Origin: Pempheris klunzingeri
Taxonomy: Eukaryota; Chordata; Actinopteri; Acropomatiformes; Pempheridae
DNA length: 64,000 nucleotides
Direction of reading: 5' to 3'
NCBI RefSeq assembly: GCF_042242105.1
Contig: NC_092019.1
Coordinates: 13,202,328 to 13,266,327, forward strand
Made by a program: the position numbers and the translations under genes. The notes under the pieces were generated by a model. It made no database searches. It saw only the letters and a program-made list of their open reading frames with translations, and had not been told where the DNA came from. Position 1 is the stretch's first letter. Every line of letters begins with the position of its first letter. This document shows positions 1-14,340 of the stretch, piece after piece.

Positions 1-870
1 TTCTATGAATTAGCATAATATCACTGATTCCTATTGCTCACCATTAACAAACGACCAGGTCACTATGACTTTATGAGGTTAGCTCACAATTAATAGATCA
101 TCAATTAAGGACTGTTAATTTACATTTCACACATTAATTGACAATCAACCAAATCAGCTCCCTTGGCTGAGAAAATACATGATTCTGGTTTATTTCAGGA
201 CCATGTACTTGCTCAGCCTCTTTGATTAAAAAACAAATAGCTTCATATTTCTACAAGAATAGGTTCTGTTCTACTTTAAAACTGGGCGTCACATACAAGC
301 ATGTACATGTTGTTGCATGACCCAGTGGTATCTGGTATTAGCAGGCAGAAAAGAAGATGCACCTAAACATAAATCATAATTTGTTAATTGGCATCTGCTA
401 GTTGATGTCGGTTTAAGTGCATATTTCTCCACCGTGCTACACTGTGCGTCTTTCAACAATAACACACATATAATTAAAAAAAAAAAATCCAACAACTTGT
501 GTTTAACCTCTGGGTTGTAAATGTCTCAAAAACACCACTGCGCCTTGCAGCAGCATGTAAATGTTTGTATCTGACGCCCAAAAACAGTATCTATTCTAGA
601 AATATGAAACTTCTTTCAGAGATGCTGAGCACATACGTGAACCTTAAATCAACCTTTATGTACTTGTATGTAAGAGGAGTCCAGCTGGTCAGGTCTCCTA
701 TCAATGAATGTATGAACTATCTGTGGATTAGCAGTCCTTAATTGATGATCAATTAAGTGCGAACCAATCACATAAAGTCAGTGACCTAACTACTCAATGA
801 TGAGACACAAATTGATTACTGATAACATCCTGCATCAATCCATACATTAAATCATCATGCATTCCTTAAG
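1..870. repeat. Fold-back (long inverted repeat) element, left end cut by the window
   Basis: The stretch from about 1-337 is matched, as its reverse complement, by about 529-836. Matching blocks include GATCATCAATTAAGGACTG near 98-116 against its inverse near 734-752. CTTCATATTTCTA near 241-253 pairs with TAGAAATATGAAA near 596-608, and GGGCGTCA near 284 pairs with TGACGCCC near 572. The arms are about 80% identical by eye and enclose a spacer of about 190 bp. I recognise no transposase. This shape fits a non-autonomous fold-back or MITE-type DNA element. The family is not identified, and the outer left end lies outside the window. Confidence 0.7.
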
Positions 871-3239
871 CATTCCTTAGGTATCTGATTTGCACTCCTA
901 TAAATTGTTCCCGGGTTAACTAAGAGTTATTGCTCATAAAGACCTTTGTCGACCTCAAAAAGCAGCAAGCTTTATGAAATGAAGCGGCTCAAATTCCCGA
1001 CTGAGATTTTAACCAGGTCATGTTAAACAGCCCACATCAGCTCCTCTATTGTCTGTTTTTTCCCCACAGTTTGGTGTGATACACTGAGCTAAGGTCTCTG
1101 AGGAAAACAAAGCTACTGTACCTCTCTCAGCGCGCCACTGCGACGAGGTTGCGTCCGCTGCAAATGCAACACTGGACAAGTCCCACCAGACTGCAAGGAA
1201 TTGAGGAGACTTGATCCCCGACTCCTTAAATATGTGACGTAATCGCTTACATCGAGGCGGGACCTCAGGCGGCACGCACCCCCCTCATTTAAAGACCATT
1301 AAACCTCTTCTGCTATATACTTTGACTGTTCATGCGTTCTAGTCCAAGGTCAAGATTTACACATTTACTGAAGCAAAAGACAAATTTTTGCCTTATTGAT
1401 GATTGGGTTATAGTATGAAGAAGCTGTGTATGTGGATTTAACGCACAGGTCACTTTAACCCCTTGGAGTGACGAAGGGATACATGCTGTTGTCTCTTATC
1501 TGCAAGTGTGCTGCTAATCTGAAATCTGACACAAAAACCGTGTCCAGACAAGTCTTCTTCAAATGCAGCATGATAAAGCCTTTGGGGAACTCCGCAAATG
1601 AAAACACAGAGTAACTAAACAACTAAATGCATAAATTGTGGGTTGTTGGGATGACTACTGAGAAAGAGTGGAGCTGTGACTTCTCATGTGCAGCGGTGAT
1701 CCTGCTGCGTAATGTGTTTTTCTCTGTGCGGGTTGAGCTCATGTTTGCTTGAGGTTTAGTGTAATAGCTCTGTGTTGACTGTGTGAATAGACATCTGGAC
1801 ATGTAGGTTGCATAGTTTTAATGTGCCCTCTCTTCACCCTGCACCATGTATAAGAAAGTTACGGCAGCATCAGTTGATAATTCAGGGTTGCCTTCCAGTT
1901 TTATGAAATAGCAGGCTACTCCCTCTGTGCCACTGTTCATTTGAAGCTGGATGCACAGTTGCAGTACCTCCGGAGATTCAAACCTGCAAACACATCTGAA
2001 CTGCAACTGCTATCTTTGATATCTTAGAGAAATACACTTTTAAATTATGAAACAAGAAAGGAAACAGGACATTTTAACAAGCAAATACACTACTACACTG
2101 GTGCATTTTTGAAAATGCGCCAGCAAAACATGATGAGGAGTGCCCTTTTCTGTGGTCCAGTGTGCAAGAAAATGTGCCTTCTAGGGTGATGTCCCAGGCT
2201 GCCCTACATGCTAGAAAATGAGTTGGCCTCTAAATGGTGTAAGAATGAATAGTTCCCTGTATGTTTTTATTACCGAAGTGTAATAGGATGTAGTGGTTAT
2301 ACAGTAAGTCGCATGATGAAACAGTTCTAATATCAAATTCACCTTTGGAACAGTGTCACCATATATGCACCATAACTTACTGCAAGCTTTCACTGTGTGC
2401 AGTCAATGCCTTTTTAAAGAATGTTTTCGTCCATCAGACAGCCTGAGTCTGACACTGCACAACTACAAAGTACTCAAAACAGTAAGCATACATCATGGTT
2501 TTCTGAGCTTAGTCATTTTCTGTAGGTAATTAACACAAAACATTTGCATGTACTCCAAAGTTAAAAAAGGAACTTCTTAACATAGGATGGGATGTTTTCA
2601 GCCACTGGGGCAAATACTCATTACACTGAATCATGCATTCCTGAAACATTTGGCTTTTACAGTATAGGCCAAAAGGTGCATACGAGTAAGAATCACTACA
2701 GAATGGGACTAGCAAACAACCAGAAACCTGATTGCTAGTTTAGATCAAAAGACAATTCATATACACAAGCAAGCTGTAATCTCCAGCAATTTAATCTTTT
2801 AAACCTGTTTGGCACATTCCTGCTTCTTCAGATAAATCCCAGAAATTGAAACTGATCTCTATCCCAATTCCTTGCCAAATCATGGACCTACAGACTTTCT
2901 TTTTTTTTGAACAAATAACAGGGGAAACCAGAACATTTGAAGGTACTTCTTGAAACTTCTAGAAACATCCTGAACGGTCATGCAGTGAACAGTTTGTTGT
3001 TTAAATGAGCGCTTCAATCAAATATCACATGTGGAATGTTTGATGATGCACAATATTTAATCAATTAAGCAAAAAATCAGCAGAGGTACGTCACAACAGG
3101 AAGAGATGAAAACACTGGAAATATATCAGAGCCAGATGGAGGCGCGGACATGGGGGAGTTTTGGCTGGAGAGACTGAAAATCTGTCTCATGTCCCCAGGG
3201 TACAGCCCTACCTTTCCGTGGGGGGAAAATGTTTAATCT

Positions 3240-3850
3240 GAGTTTGACTTCATGGTCATACAAAAGTCTTAGGCATGAAGGTGCTGTAATGCTGTAAAGT
3301 AAGAATGCTTTAAAAGCTATAAAATGTAATTGTTTATTTTTATCGATACACAAAAAGTAAAGTGAACGAACAGAAGAAAAATCTAAATCAAATAAATATT
3401 TGGTGTGACCACCATTTGCCTTCGAAACAGCAGTGTTTCCTCCGACAAGGTTCCTCTTTACTTTTTCCACAACTCTACGCAATTGTACATCTGTATGATG
3501 TAGTTCTGAGAAAATTGTTTTTTTTTTTCCCCATCAAATTTACTTTCACAACTTGCAAAAAATGGTGAACGTTTCCAAGTAACCTGTATTTCATCACATT
3601 TCTCATGTAAAAACACTTTTGTTGAAGCCAGAATACCAGTGTACAAGATCAGTTCTTTTTAAGTTTGAATGATAAGCAAAACAGAAAACAGGAATTAAGC
3701 AGATGTTGAAAAGCATTTGGCCAAAATCTTTCACAACAGCTGCTTTGTTCCAATTTATATTGAAACACATGTTGATTGGCAATACTCATTTGAGTATCAT
3801 ACTTATTGGATGTTGAATTTAAAGAAGTTTGATACCTGGCACTATAAATC
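3240..3850. repeat. Possible teleost interspersed repeat
   Basis: The segment includes AAAGTCTTAGGCATGAAGG near 3,265 and TTTGGTGTGACCACCATTTG near 3,400. Both resemble phrases I associate with a dispersed fish repeat. No target-site duplication or terminal repeat was delimited, so the limits are approximate and the family is unnamed. Confidence 0.3.
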
Positions 3851-4270
3851 AATTATATAAATAATATGTCAAATCAAAACTTATCAAAATAAAAAATAAC
3901 TTATCTGTATATCTGCATATCAGTATTTTCCTTTTAATAACTAATATCCTCGCTGTTGAAAAAAGAGGTAAACAACATCTAAATATCAACATTTGAGGTT
4001 ATGATATTAACAAGCAATCAGAGAGAGAAGCATCTTAGTGATGGTGGTTACTTTGATGATCTAAAAGTCAACAGTTGTTTCACACAGTGAAACACAATGA
4101 GGCTCAAAGTCTTGAACTGATCAGATTCGCACAGTGTGAGCTGCCAGAGCCTGCCCAACCCTAAAACTGAGTCCCATGCTAATGTACACACACAACACAC
4201 AGGAACTGTGTCCTGCCAATATGCCAGATGTGAGGGGGAGGAAGGAAGGAAAAAGAGAGGGGAGGAGAAA

Positions 4271-4272
<2 letters not shown>

Positions 4273-4320
<48 letters not shown>
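4273..4320. repeat. (GA)n microsatellite
   Basis: About 23 nearly perfect GA units with one AAA interruption, set in a purine-rich stretch beginning near 4,231. It explains the Arg-Glu and Ser-Leu repeat frames on the two strands here, which are not genes. Confidence 0.95.
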
Positions 4321-7300
4321 CACTACATGTCTGTGGATCTGTCCGTGTACATGCTCTCAGTCCCTGCATGAGTTCAGAGCAACACCCTATTTAAGTGTGT
4401 AGGAGGACTCATGTCTGTGTTATCATTGCCTTTTTTTTATGGATGGATAAATATTCAGCATATGAATATTCTTCCCCCTGAGAGATATTTTACACCAGGA
4501 TCAAAAACAATTCATTCTAACTACAGGAAACAGTTTAAAATAAGCTGACCTAGTTAAGTTCTTCATCACTCACTCCAAATCTACAGTGAAGTGTTCAGCT
4601 CCATTTGTAACACTAAATGACTTTACTGTTTTAGCTAAAGTCTAGACAGTATGACTACTTTGTTTAATTTAGTCATGATCGTCTTGAGCGATACGTCCTC
4701 CAGTTTTTCATTTCTGCGCTAAAATGTGATTTTTTTTGCTGTGTAGTTTTGTAACAGAGCTTAAAGACAGGGCATTTTGCTGGTGTCTGTAGGGGATATT
4801 AATAGCTCTCCCAAGGCTATAGTTTGAGGGAAGCCTTCAGAACCCACTGCTTGCCAGAGTTCTTGATTTACCAACCAAACGTGCAATTATGTGTGTGCCG
4901 CACAAATACCAATTTGGGTGTGTAAAACAACTAGTGGAGGTTTGAAGGGAATTTAGCTTTAGCAGAGAGTGATACATGCAGTTGTAGTTTGGGGGTTTAT
5001 TATTCACTAAAGCAGCTGGGAGAATGGGGGACCTGAAAAGCAAAAGTGTGTATGTGTCTCTGTGTGTGTCTGTGTGTGTCTGCGTGTGGGACAGTCAAGT
5101 ACTAATGACACACTCCCAGCTCCCAGCGACACTGTCGTACACCCTGTACTTTTCGTCCCTGTTGTGTACAAAACACTGTGAGCTCACAGCATTTCTAAAT
5201 CCACAACTCCTTTTGTGAAGCGTTGGCATACTAACTGTTGTGTTGAAACTTCTGTACTCCGGTAACGCTGTCACAAAGACACAAATACTGGGATTCTGCT
5301 GTGTCCTGAAACCTCAAAGGTTTGTTGATCTTGTTGCGGTGCTGACTGGAAATCAGACCCTTGTAGATCAGGAATTTTGTTTTTCAAGTCAAAACCGGTG
5401 CCAATGGCTTTCGCCCCTATGGCTCAGTGACATTTTTTTTCCATGAAATACACCACACACGGGGAAAAAAGCTGAACCTCAATAACCTAAACCACTTCCT
5501 TACATTCGTCCCTACTTTCAACCACAACGCCTGGTCCCCTTCAGCAGACCTAAGGGATATAAATAATCAGCCCGGGCTCTGTCTGACGGCAAACAAGCCT
5601 GGCAATGCATAAGTCATACAGATCTTTGACACAGTGCTCTCTCTGTCTGTCCGAGGGTATTTTGAGGTACAGTGGAATGGAGTTAGGGAAACCGGAACTG
5701 TTAAACAGAGAGCACCAGATGGAGAAATCAATAGAATTTTTGATATTTTCCATATTTGTAACTATGTGGCAAATACTGGAAAAAAAACACTGCTGTGGTT
5801 ATTATTGAAGGTCAATGCCGAGATGGCAGCCAAGTATTTATCTTTAATCTAACTGATCGCATCCTGAATGCTGTTTTACATATGTGCATATAAATGGACA
5901 TCTGGGTGTCATATGTGAGACTATCAAAGACATTTCTGAGCAGTTAGCTCAGGGACTCTTTGCATTTGTTGCACATTTTAACAATTTTGGCAATTTAGTT
6001 TTCTCTAATAAATGGCACTGAAATGTCCTGTAACTTTGTGTTTACTATTGAAAACTTGTATCACTACAGTGTAACAGCATGGTGTGGGTCTAGTGAAATC
6101 TGGACTCAACAAGTGAACAAACACAAGATCACAACAGTGAACACATGTGCAACCTGAGATGTTTTTATCTTTACAGAGAATGAGTTTCTCAGCAAAATGT
6201 GCCAAGTTAGTTCACTTGTTTGCAATCAAAGAAAACAAACAATCATATGCAGGTTGCAAAAGAAATGAGACAGACTCTCTCTTTCTGTGTGTGTGTGTGT
6301 GTGTGTGTCACACAGTAATGAGGGGGGGAGAAACTTGCCTGTGCTGGATGGGAATGCGTTATATTTTAACCTTAAGTGTATAATCATAGGGCTTGGTTAA
6401 AAGCACCCTCACATTTAAATGTTTTCCTGTCTGGTGCTGATAAACACCTATGCTCATACATGAGTAACGGAGTCTACATCTCTGTTCTGAAACATCGACT
6501 CAGCGATGACCAAACCAAACCAGGAAGACAAGGGGAAATGGTTGAGGTTAGGGTGAAATTCAAAACAGTACCGTAAGATGAAACTGTCAAAGCCTCACAG
6601 ATAGTTCCTTTTTTCTTGTAGCTTATCTAAATTGCAAATATGGCTCCCAAAACAAATTTTGACAAAAATTCTGTGTTAGTTACAATTAACTAATGAAGTG
6701 AAATGAATGAGGAAATAACTGCTCTCAGTATCAACAAATGAGACTTCACTGGTACTATAGACACTGTATTGCATTTCTTCTGAGCTTGTTAGATGTGTCC
6801 ATGTCAGGAATTTTATTTTATGTAATGGCTGTCAACCATCCAAAAGGTGAAAACAGTAACACTTTCATATCTTGTATTGCAACACAGCCACATGCATTTT
6901 TCCAGTCTGCAGCTTGCTGATAAGAAGACAACCTATCATATATCTGAGTAAGCTTTAAAACAGTAAAATAATTGGGGTATATTTTGACTCTCTGGATGTT
7001 AGAAAATGGCAGGTTTGCAAAAGAACAATTTTTTCCCCCCAAGGACTCTTTAACCACACGAGTTAAACCCACACACCAAGTGTTACTCAACAGCAGCATC
7101 TTAGCCCATAGTTAGATAGAATTTACAAAGACCTGTAAGCTTAAATGAAACTTACTCAAGATTCACTGGAAAAACTCAGTTATTTTCACACTATTCAACT
7201 GAAATGTTTGTCTGTTTTTACTGTGTACTTTACATTAAACTCTGTGTTCTGGGGAAATGTAACACATGTTTAGTGTTTGAGGTGTACCTGTGACGATAGA

Positions 7301-7389
7301 GGACCTTGAGAGAAAGGAGATAAGAGGACTGAAAATACCTGAAAATAGGGTGAGGGCACATTAATCTGCTAGCCAGACTGACAGAAGGC

Positions 7390-8562
<1,173 letters not shown>

Positions 8563-8573
8563 ACAGCAAAGAT

Positions 8574-8579
8574 ATTAAA
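8574..8579 (+). terminator. Polyadenylation signal (ATTAAA) of the trypsin gene
   Basis: ATTAAA lies 12 bases after the stop codon. A very short 3' UTR is normal for pancreatic trypsin genes. A typical GT-rich downstream element follows (GTGCTGTGTATACCCTGTGG near 8,595). Confidence 0.6.
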
Positions 8580-8599
8580 GTTAACTTTAAGACGTGCTG

Positions 8600-8844
8600 T
8601 GTATACCCTGTGGTTTTTACAGCTCTATTAGTGCATCATTAGAATGAGAGCAACAGCCCGTATCTACGAATATAGCATCCTGTGTGAAGAGAAATGCATC
8701 TGGATTTCCCCTTATGTCCTCCCACAAGCACACACACATTAGTGACTGCTTCCTCAAGAGGCTACCGCTCTCACCCAGACTTTACATTACAGTGAACTGA
8801 CGTACAGGTGTTTTGCTCCGGAGATGTCTAAAACAAGTGTCTCA

Positions 8845-8888
<44 letters not shown>

Positions 8889-11457
8889 AAAACCCACACG
8901 CGCTCAGTACCATAAGTCATAGCTTTGGTAAATGTGACTGTAAATCAAAATGGCCAGTATCTCAGAGTGTAACATACCGTGTAGCAGATCTAGCTGCCTC
9001 CCATGCTGTCACCAAATTTGGCTCTACAAGTTCTGACTCTCTTACAATGAATAGGCAGATGTGTTTCTTGCACAAGAATGCCTCAGTAGAACACAGAAAA
9101 GTTGAGGAGCAAAGCTGACATTTACAGTCAGCCAACAGTAAATCACCACGGGCAAAAAATGCTGCTACACTGCTCTCTGTGGGCTGAAACTGTAAAGCAT
9201 GTTGCACACTCTGGCCACACTCCATAATCACTGATTATGGAGCTCTGCTACAAATGTAGCACTTAGACAGTTGACTATCCAGTAACTTTCTTAGCTGTAG
9301 CTCATCAAAGCTATATTGAGATTACAACTGGAATCCCATGGTGTGCTGGTTGGGCCTGAAAGGTGATGTTAGCACAGTTTGTGTTTTGGGTAAAATGAAA
9401 AGAGCATTGAGCCCCTACAGGAGTAACTAACCGCCTGCCAATGACTCTTTAACCTCTTTGAAACTGGCAATGAAGCATCAGCATCAGGTGCACGCATGAG
9501 TATCACAAAATCCACAAATGATTTAAGTGGATTTTGGTTGCTTGGGTGTGGCACAGAGCTGAGGACTGAGTCACCCGGCATTTGCTTGACCACCGAATAA
9601 AGACCGAATGAGGTTTCTGAGGATTCATAGCCTTCAGTATGTGCAACAAATAGCTTTCATCTCTATGAGGCACGCTGGATACTGCACTTTTTTCTTTGGC
9701 CGCAGATAGGATGTTGATTCTGGCAACACAGATGTCCATGTTTTGACTACTACAGAATTCCACAAACCATTTTTATAAGCCACTTAGAAGTCAAGGCAGC
9801 TTGAAAATGAGTCCCTCTCCCTCTGCAGTGTCCTTTACAGTGCATGTCATTGATGTGGTCGCAGGCTTATGCAGTTTATCCCTCAGTGACTGCAATGATT
9901 AGCCATCGTCGTGTAAGGAGAAACTGAGTTTAGCCATGACCTTTACATAAAAATGAAGCTTTAAAAGGGAAATAGAAGCACAGGGAAATAGGTAACAAGC
10001 TGACTGACTGAGTGATGGTTTAATTATAATAGTGTATTACAAGTTTTATTAAAATACTATACCTTACACAGACATATATAAAAGTATTTGACAGGAAAAG
10101 ACAATATATAGGAACAATAGCAAAAAATCAAATGATTTGTATCCATTATTTCTTCATATATAGAGTTGTGTATGAAAAGCTGGCGCACTGTTGTTGTCTT
10201 ACGGTACTGCACTACACTGTACTGCAATAACAGCTACAACATTAACAGCCAATCACAACCCAGGATTCTCATGACCCGGCAGGCAAAACTTGAGGCTGCA
10301 TCTAGAAAACACGGTTATCTGCAACACAGCGTTGTAAAGCACATTAATGAAAACACACAGATCTCATGGAAACCCCATGATAATAACATATCCAGTAGGT
10401 GAAGCCAGTCCCTCGTCCCTACACTGACATGTGACTTACACATGACATCAGCTGCCTGGTGGCTTCTATTTGAGTCTGACATGTGCTGTGCTGATGGCTC
10501 AGGCCAGCTCCTGTGGCTAAGGGTGTGGACGCTCATGAGCGGTCAACAGATTTGCCTGTAAAGAAACTCTCCCGGGATGTAATCATGGTTAAAGTCAGGA
10601 CAGTGGCAGCAACTCAGTGAACCAGAAGGGGCAGCTTTAGAGTCCTCTGAAGTCAGAGATTAGCACAGAGACAAGACTTCCTTTTACTCCTCTCCTATTT
10701 GACTCTTCTAATTTAACTATTCAATCACCCCCAAACATTTGACTTTTGCAGTTTCAGACAGGAGCCAGCAGAGGGCGACATCAAACTTGTGTTCAGGCCT
10801 GATTGCTGCAGTTTCTGGGATTGTCTGTCTTTTCACTATCAAGGTTACTGTGATTGAACACCTTCGCATTCTGGTCAATCGCAGCACTGTTTCTGGTAAA
10901 ACAGTTGACTTACAGTCATCAACTGACTGCAAGTTTTACATTACCTGTGCACAGATGAGCTGCAGTTGGTTGGGCAATAAAATAAAGTCAAACAAAAGAC
11001 AAGTAAGATGTAATAAAATGGTGTTAAGATAGGTTTAGGTTAATATTGTGCTTACGGGGGGTTGAATTTCGCTGTAAGAGACAAATTATCAGTCAAGATA
11101 ACTTCAGAATAGATAACTTCAGAAGTCTTCATAGAGGTTGCAAACAGAGGTGCGGATGCGAAAATACAGAGGAACCCGCCAGAGAAGCCTTTCACAGAAT
11201 GGGCTGAACTGTCTCATCTGAGTCTACGGGAAGCTCCCAAATTTCGTGAACCTTTTTCTTTAGGAAACAATCTGATCAGATGTCAGACTCACGATCTCTA
11301 TGGTAAAGGAGGAAAAAACACAGCAGCACTGGTGTCCTCAGCCGGCGGGGCCACCGCCTTGCTCCTGACTCAAGACTGAGTCAACGTAATTGATAACTCC
11401 CAAGACAAAAAAAAAAAAAAGAAACGCGCACATGGCTCCATCTTCAACCTGGTAGCC
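8600..11457. other. Intergenic interval between trypsin and has1
   Basis: No gene is recognised. It contains a GT microsatellite at 8,847-8,885. The remainder is unique-looking sequence with short chance frames. Confidence 0.5.
8847..8885. repeat. (GT)n microsatellite
   Basis: About 19 perfect TG units, roughly 285 bases after the trypsin stop codon. Confidence 0.95.
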
Positions 11458-11465
11458 TATAAAGG
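11458..11465 (+). promoter_or_regulatory. TATA box of the has1 gene
   Basis: TATAAAGG lies about 30 bases before the inferred transcription start. It is followed by a short exon-like segment ending in a consensus donor (CATCAG|GTAGGG) at 11,550/11,551. The has1 start codon lies in the next exon, about 740 bases downstream. Confidence 0.55.
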
Positions 11466-11487
11466 CAGCAGACTTCACGCCAAGTTG

Positions 11488-11550
11488 CCAGACAAGAGAA
11501 CCACCGAGTGGATGTCTCGCAAATTTAAAGCCAGAGGAACTTGACATCAG
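11488..11550 (+). other. Non-coding first exon (5' UTR) of has1, inferred
   Basis: The start is estimated from the TATA box and the end is the consensus donor GTAGGG at 11,551. The acceptor that would join it is TCTTAG at 12,268-12,273, 13 bases before the has1 ATG. Vertebrate HAS genes commonly carry a separate 5' leader exon. Transcript data would fix the start. Confidence 0.5.
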
Positions 11551-12286
11551 GTAGGGTATTCATGTATTAATTTAGTTTTATTTATCTATTTATTTTATTA
11601 TTTTGTATTGTTAGAGCTCGGTTTTGATTCAAATATAAACAATAATTTATGTAGAATCATGGTTGGTCATTAAATAAAAACAGATATTACATGTCTGCTA
11701 TTCCAAAAATGCTTTACATATTACATCTATATTGCTCTGTTAGACTACTTGATGGTTCATGGTGGACTGATACGCTCAGGTGGTACTTCTTGTCTTATAT
11801 TGCTGCTTTTATGGTCTGCCACAGTTTAAGGTATGGTGCTCCTTGTGTGATGATTGAGAAAACCTTGCAGTATTTAGTTATTTCTGATATGTAAAAAATT
11901 ATTATATATAATATAAGATGATTTTATGTTTAATAAGACATAATTAAATATGTTTAAAACCAAACCAAAGATGCATTACTTTATCACATTTAATACATTT
12001 TCAAAAATTGATATGTTTTTATTACTGATATCATGTTAATTGGTACACAGGATTTTAAAAATAATATACTGGAGCTGAAAGCTTTTTATGTGCATGATAG
12101 CTGTGCTTTTTTCCAACTTATACAGCTCGTTAACATGTCTTACAACAGTCCACATAAAACATCCAATTCCATTTAATACACCCTTTTTTTCCAAACCAAA
12201 GTGGGCGTCTGCATACATTTTTAGCATGACTGGTGCAAGCCACACTAACTTGTGGCGTCTTTGTGACTCTTAGGTATAGAAACACA

Positions 12287-14340
12287 ATGGAGCTGAAGCC
12301 TTTATTGAAGAAGCTGGGCTCGATAATCCGTGCCATCCTCACGTTCCTCTTTGCTCTGGTGGTCTTGGGCGTGATGGTGTGGGCCTATGTTGAGGGTTTC
12401 CAGCTGGCGACCTCCACATATGGAATCATCTCCTTTGGCTTTTATGGACTACTCCTCTCCCTCCACGTGTTGGTCCAGAGCCTCTTCGCCTTCATTGAGC
12501 ACCGGCGAATGAAAGCTCGCACAGATTCATGCACCTTTACCAAAACCGTCGGCTTCACCATATCAGCTTACCAGGAGGACCCCGTCTATCTCAGGGAGTG
12601 CCTCAACTCCATCAGGGCCCTCAAGTATCCCCCGGAGCTGCTGCGCATCATCATGGTGATAGATGGGAACACGGACGATGACCGATATATGATGAACATG
12701 TTCAGAGAGGTGTTTGCTGACCAAGACCCTGGCTGTTATGTGTGGAAGAACAACTACCATACATGGGACCCCACTCAGGCCCAGCAGGATGTGGAAATGG
12801 CTGTGGGCCCAGGAGGGGATGCTGATTGTATTTTAGGAGAAGATCCACAGCGAAAAGAGGTAGAGCGACTGATCCAGAGCAAGAGGTGTGTGTGCATCAT
12901 GCAGAAGTGGGGTGGCAAGCGGGAAGTGATGTACACCGCGTTTAAAGCACTCGGGTCATCAGTTGACTATATACAGGTATTTCTTTCTCTTTAGAATTTA
13001 TGTTTCTATTTTGTCAGTTGAGATCATATTTAATGAAAAGTTAGAGTTAAATGAAAGTTTTCCTCCTCCCCAGGTGTGTGACTCAGACACTAAGCTGGAC
13101 CCTCTGGCCACCGTGGAGCTTTGCAAAGTGTTGGAGAGCAACCCCAAGTACGGTGCTGTGGGAGGAGATGTGATGATCCTCAACCTGAAAGACTCCTACA
13201 TCAGCTTCATGAGCAGTCTTAGGTACTGGATGGCATTCAACATTGAAAGGTCCTGCCAGTCCTTCTTCAACTGTGTGTCCTGCATAAGTGGTCCTTTGGG
13301 TAAGCGCAAGGCAGAAGTAATGATTCTACAATTCAAACTTTGGTAATCATGGCTTTAGTGCACTGGTTTGACTCGTTGTAAGAAATATTTCTTTTGTGTT
13401 TGTGGTTTCTTGAAGGTCTGTACAGGAACGATCTCCTCCAGCAGTTTCTGGAGTCCTGGTATAATCAGAAGTTTTTGGGATCTCACTGTACATTTGGCGA
13501 CGACAGACATCTTACCAACCGAATGCTGAGCATGGGCTATGCTACAAAGTATGGCGGTTTTCAATAATGTGCACAGAAATTACACCAGGCACACTTATTT
13601 TGTGGTGTAATCTTTGCTGTTATGACGAAGGTGTCATGGATCTTGTTTTTGTCATTTCCTGTAGATACACAGCCCGCTCCAAATGCTACACGGAGACACC
13701 TGCTCAGTTTCTGCGCTGGCTCAACCAGCAGACTCGCTGGACAAAATCTTACTTCCGTGAGTGGCTCTACAATGCAATGTGGTGGCACAAGCACCACCTG
13801 TGGATGACCTACGAGTCAATCGTATCAGGTGTTTTCCCCTTCTTTGTCACCGCCACCATCATTAAGCTGTTTTGGACAGGCACGCTGTGGGACATCCTCT
13901 GGGTTCTGTGTTGCATACAGCTGATCGGGCTGGTGAAAGCAGCATACGCCTGCATCCTCCGCAGAGACATGGTGATGGTATTTATGTCCCTCTACTCAGC
14001 TCTGTACATGACCAGCCTGCTCCCTGCAAAGTACTTTGCCATTATCACCATGAACAAAAGCAGCTGGGGGACATCAGGCAGGCGTAAGATTGTAGGAAAC
14101 TACATGCCCCTCCTGCCACTATCAGTGTGGGCGGCCATTTTATTAGGTGGGCTCGGTTACACAATCTACAAGGAGAGTCAGCTGGACTGGTTAACACAAG
14201 CCAAGATTCTGGAGACCACGTTTCTTGTGTTTGGCTTTGCGGCCTATACGTGTTACTGGCTGCTTATGATGTTCCTCTACTGGGTGTGGTTCCGAAAGTT
14301 ATGTAGGAAACGCGCCCAAAGTTACACATTGAAAGTGTAG
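12287..14340 (+). CDS. Hyaluronan synthase 1 (class I HAS), four coding exons
   Basis: Plasma-membrane glycosyltransferase that builds hyaluronan from UDP-GlcUA and UDP-GlcNAc and extrudes it from the cell. The coding exons are 12287-12976, 13074-13299, 13416-13548 and 13665-14340. All are GT-AG and in phase, giving 574 residues (human HAS1 is 578). Two N-terminal membrane segments (about 15-38 and 44-70) precede the cytoplasmic GT2 domain. Visible motifs are ISAYQEDP (92-99), VVMVIDGN-like IMVIDGN (122-128), [12 protein letters not shown] (208-219), the metal-binding CDSD (232-235), SGPLG (302-306), GDDRHLTNR (333-341) and QQTRW (371-375). A cluster of membrane segments follows from about residue 400, with LLPAK and [13 protein letters not shown] [11 protein letters not shown] call has1 because the N-terminal membrane region and the C-terminal YTLKV resemble HAS1 (YRVQV) rather than HAS2, and because spaca6 is the convergent neighbour as in mammals. 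A phylogeny would confirm the paralogue. Confidence 0.95.

Larger units (their letters stand above)
871..7389. other. Non-coding interval upstream of the trypsin gene
   Basis: No coding exon, tRNA or microRNA is recognised here. The open frames are short and resemble no protein I know. The interval holds a GA microsatellite near 4,273-4,320, imperfect GT tracts near 5,045-5,090 and 6,286-6,308, and a probable interspersed repeat near 3,240-3,850. The last 100 bases before 7,390 are the likely trypsin promoter, but I see no clear TATA box in them. Confidence 0.5.

Noticed and set aside
4048-4402. Overlapping frames on both strands rich in Ser-Leu or Arg-Glu
   Set aside because: They are translations of the GA microsatellite and its purine-rich flanks.
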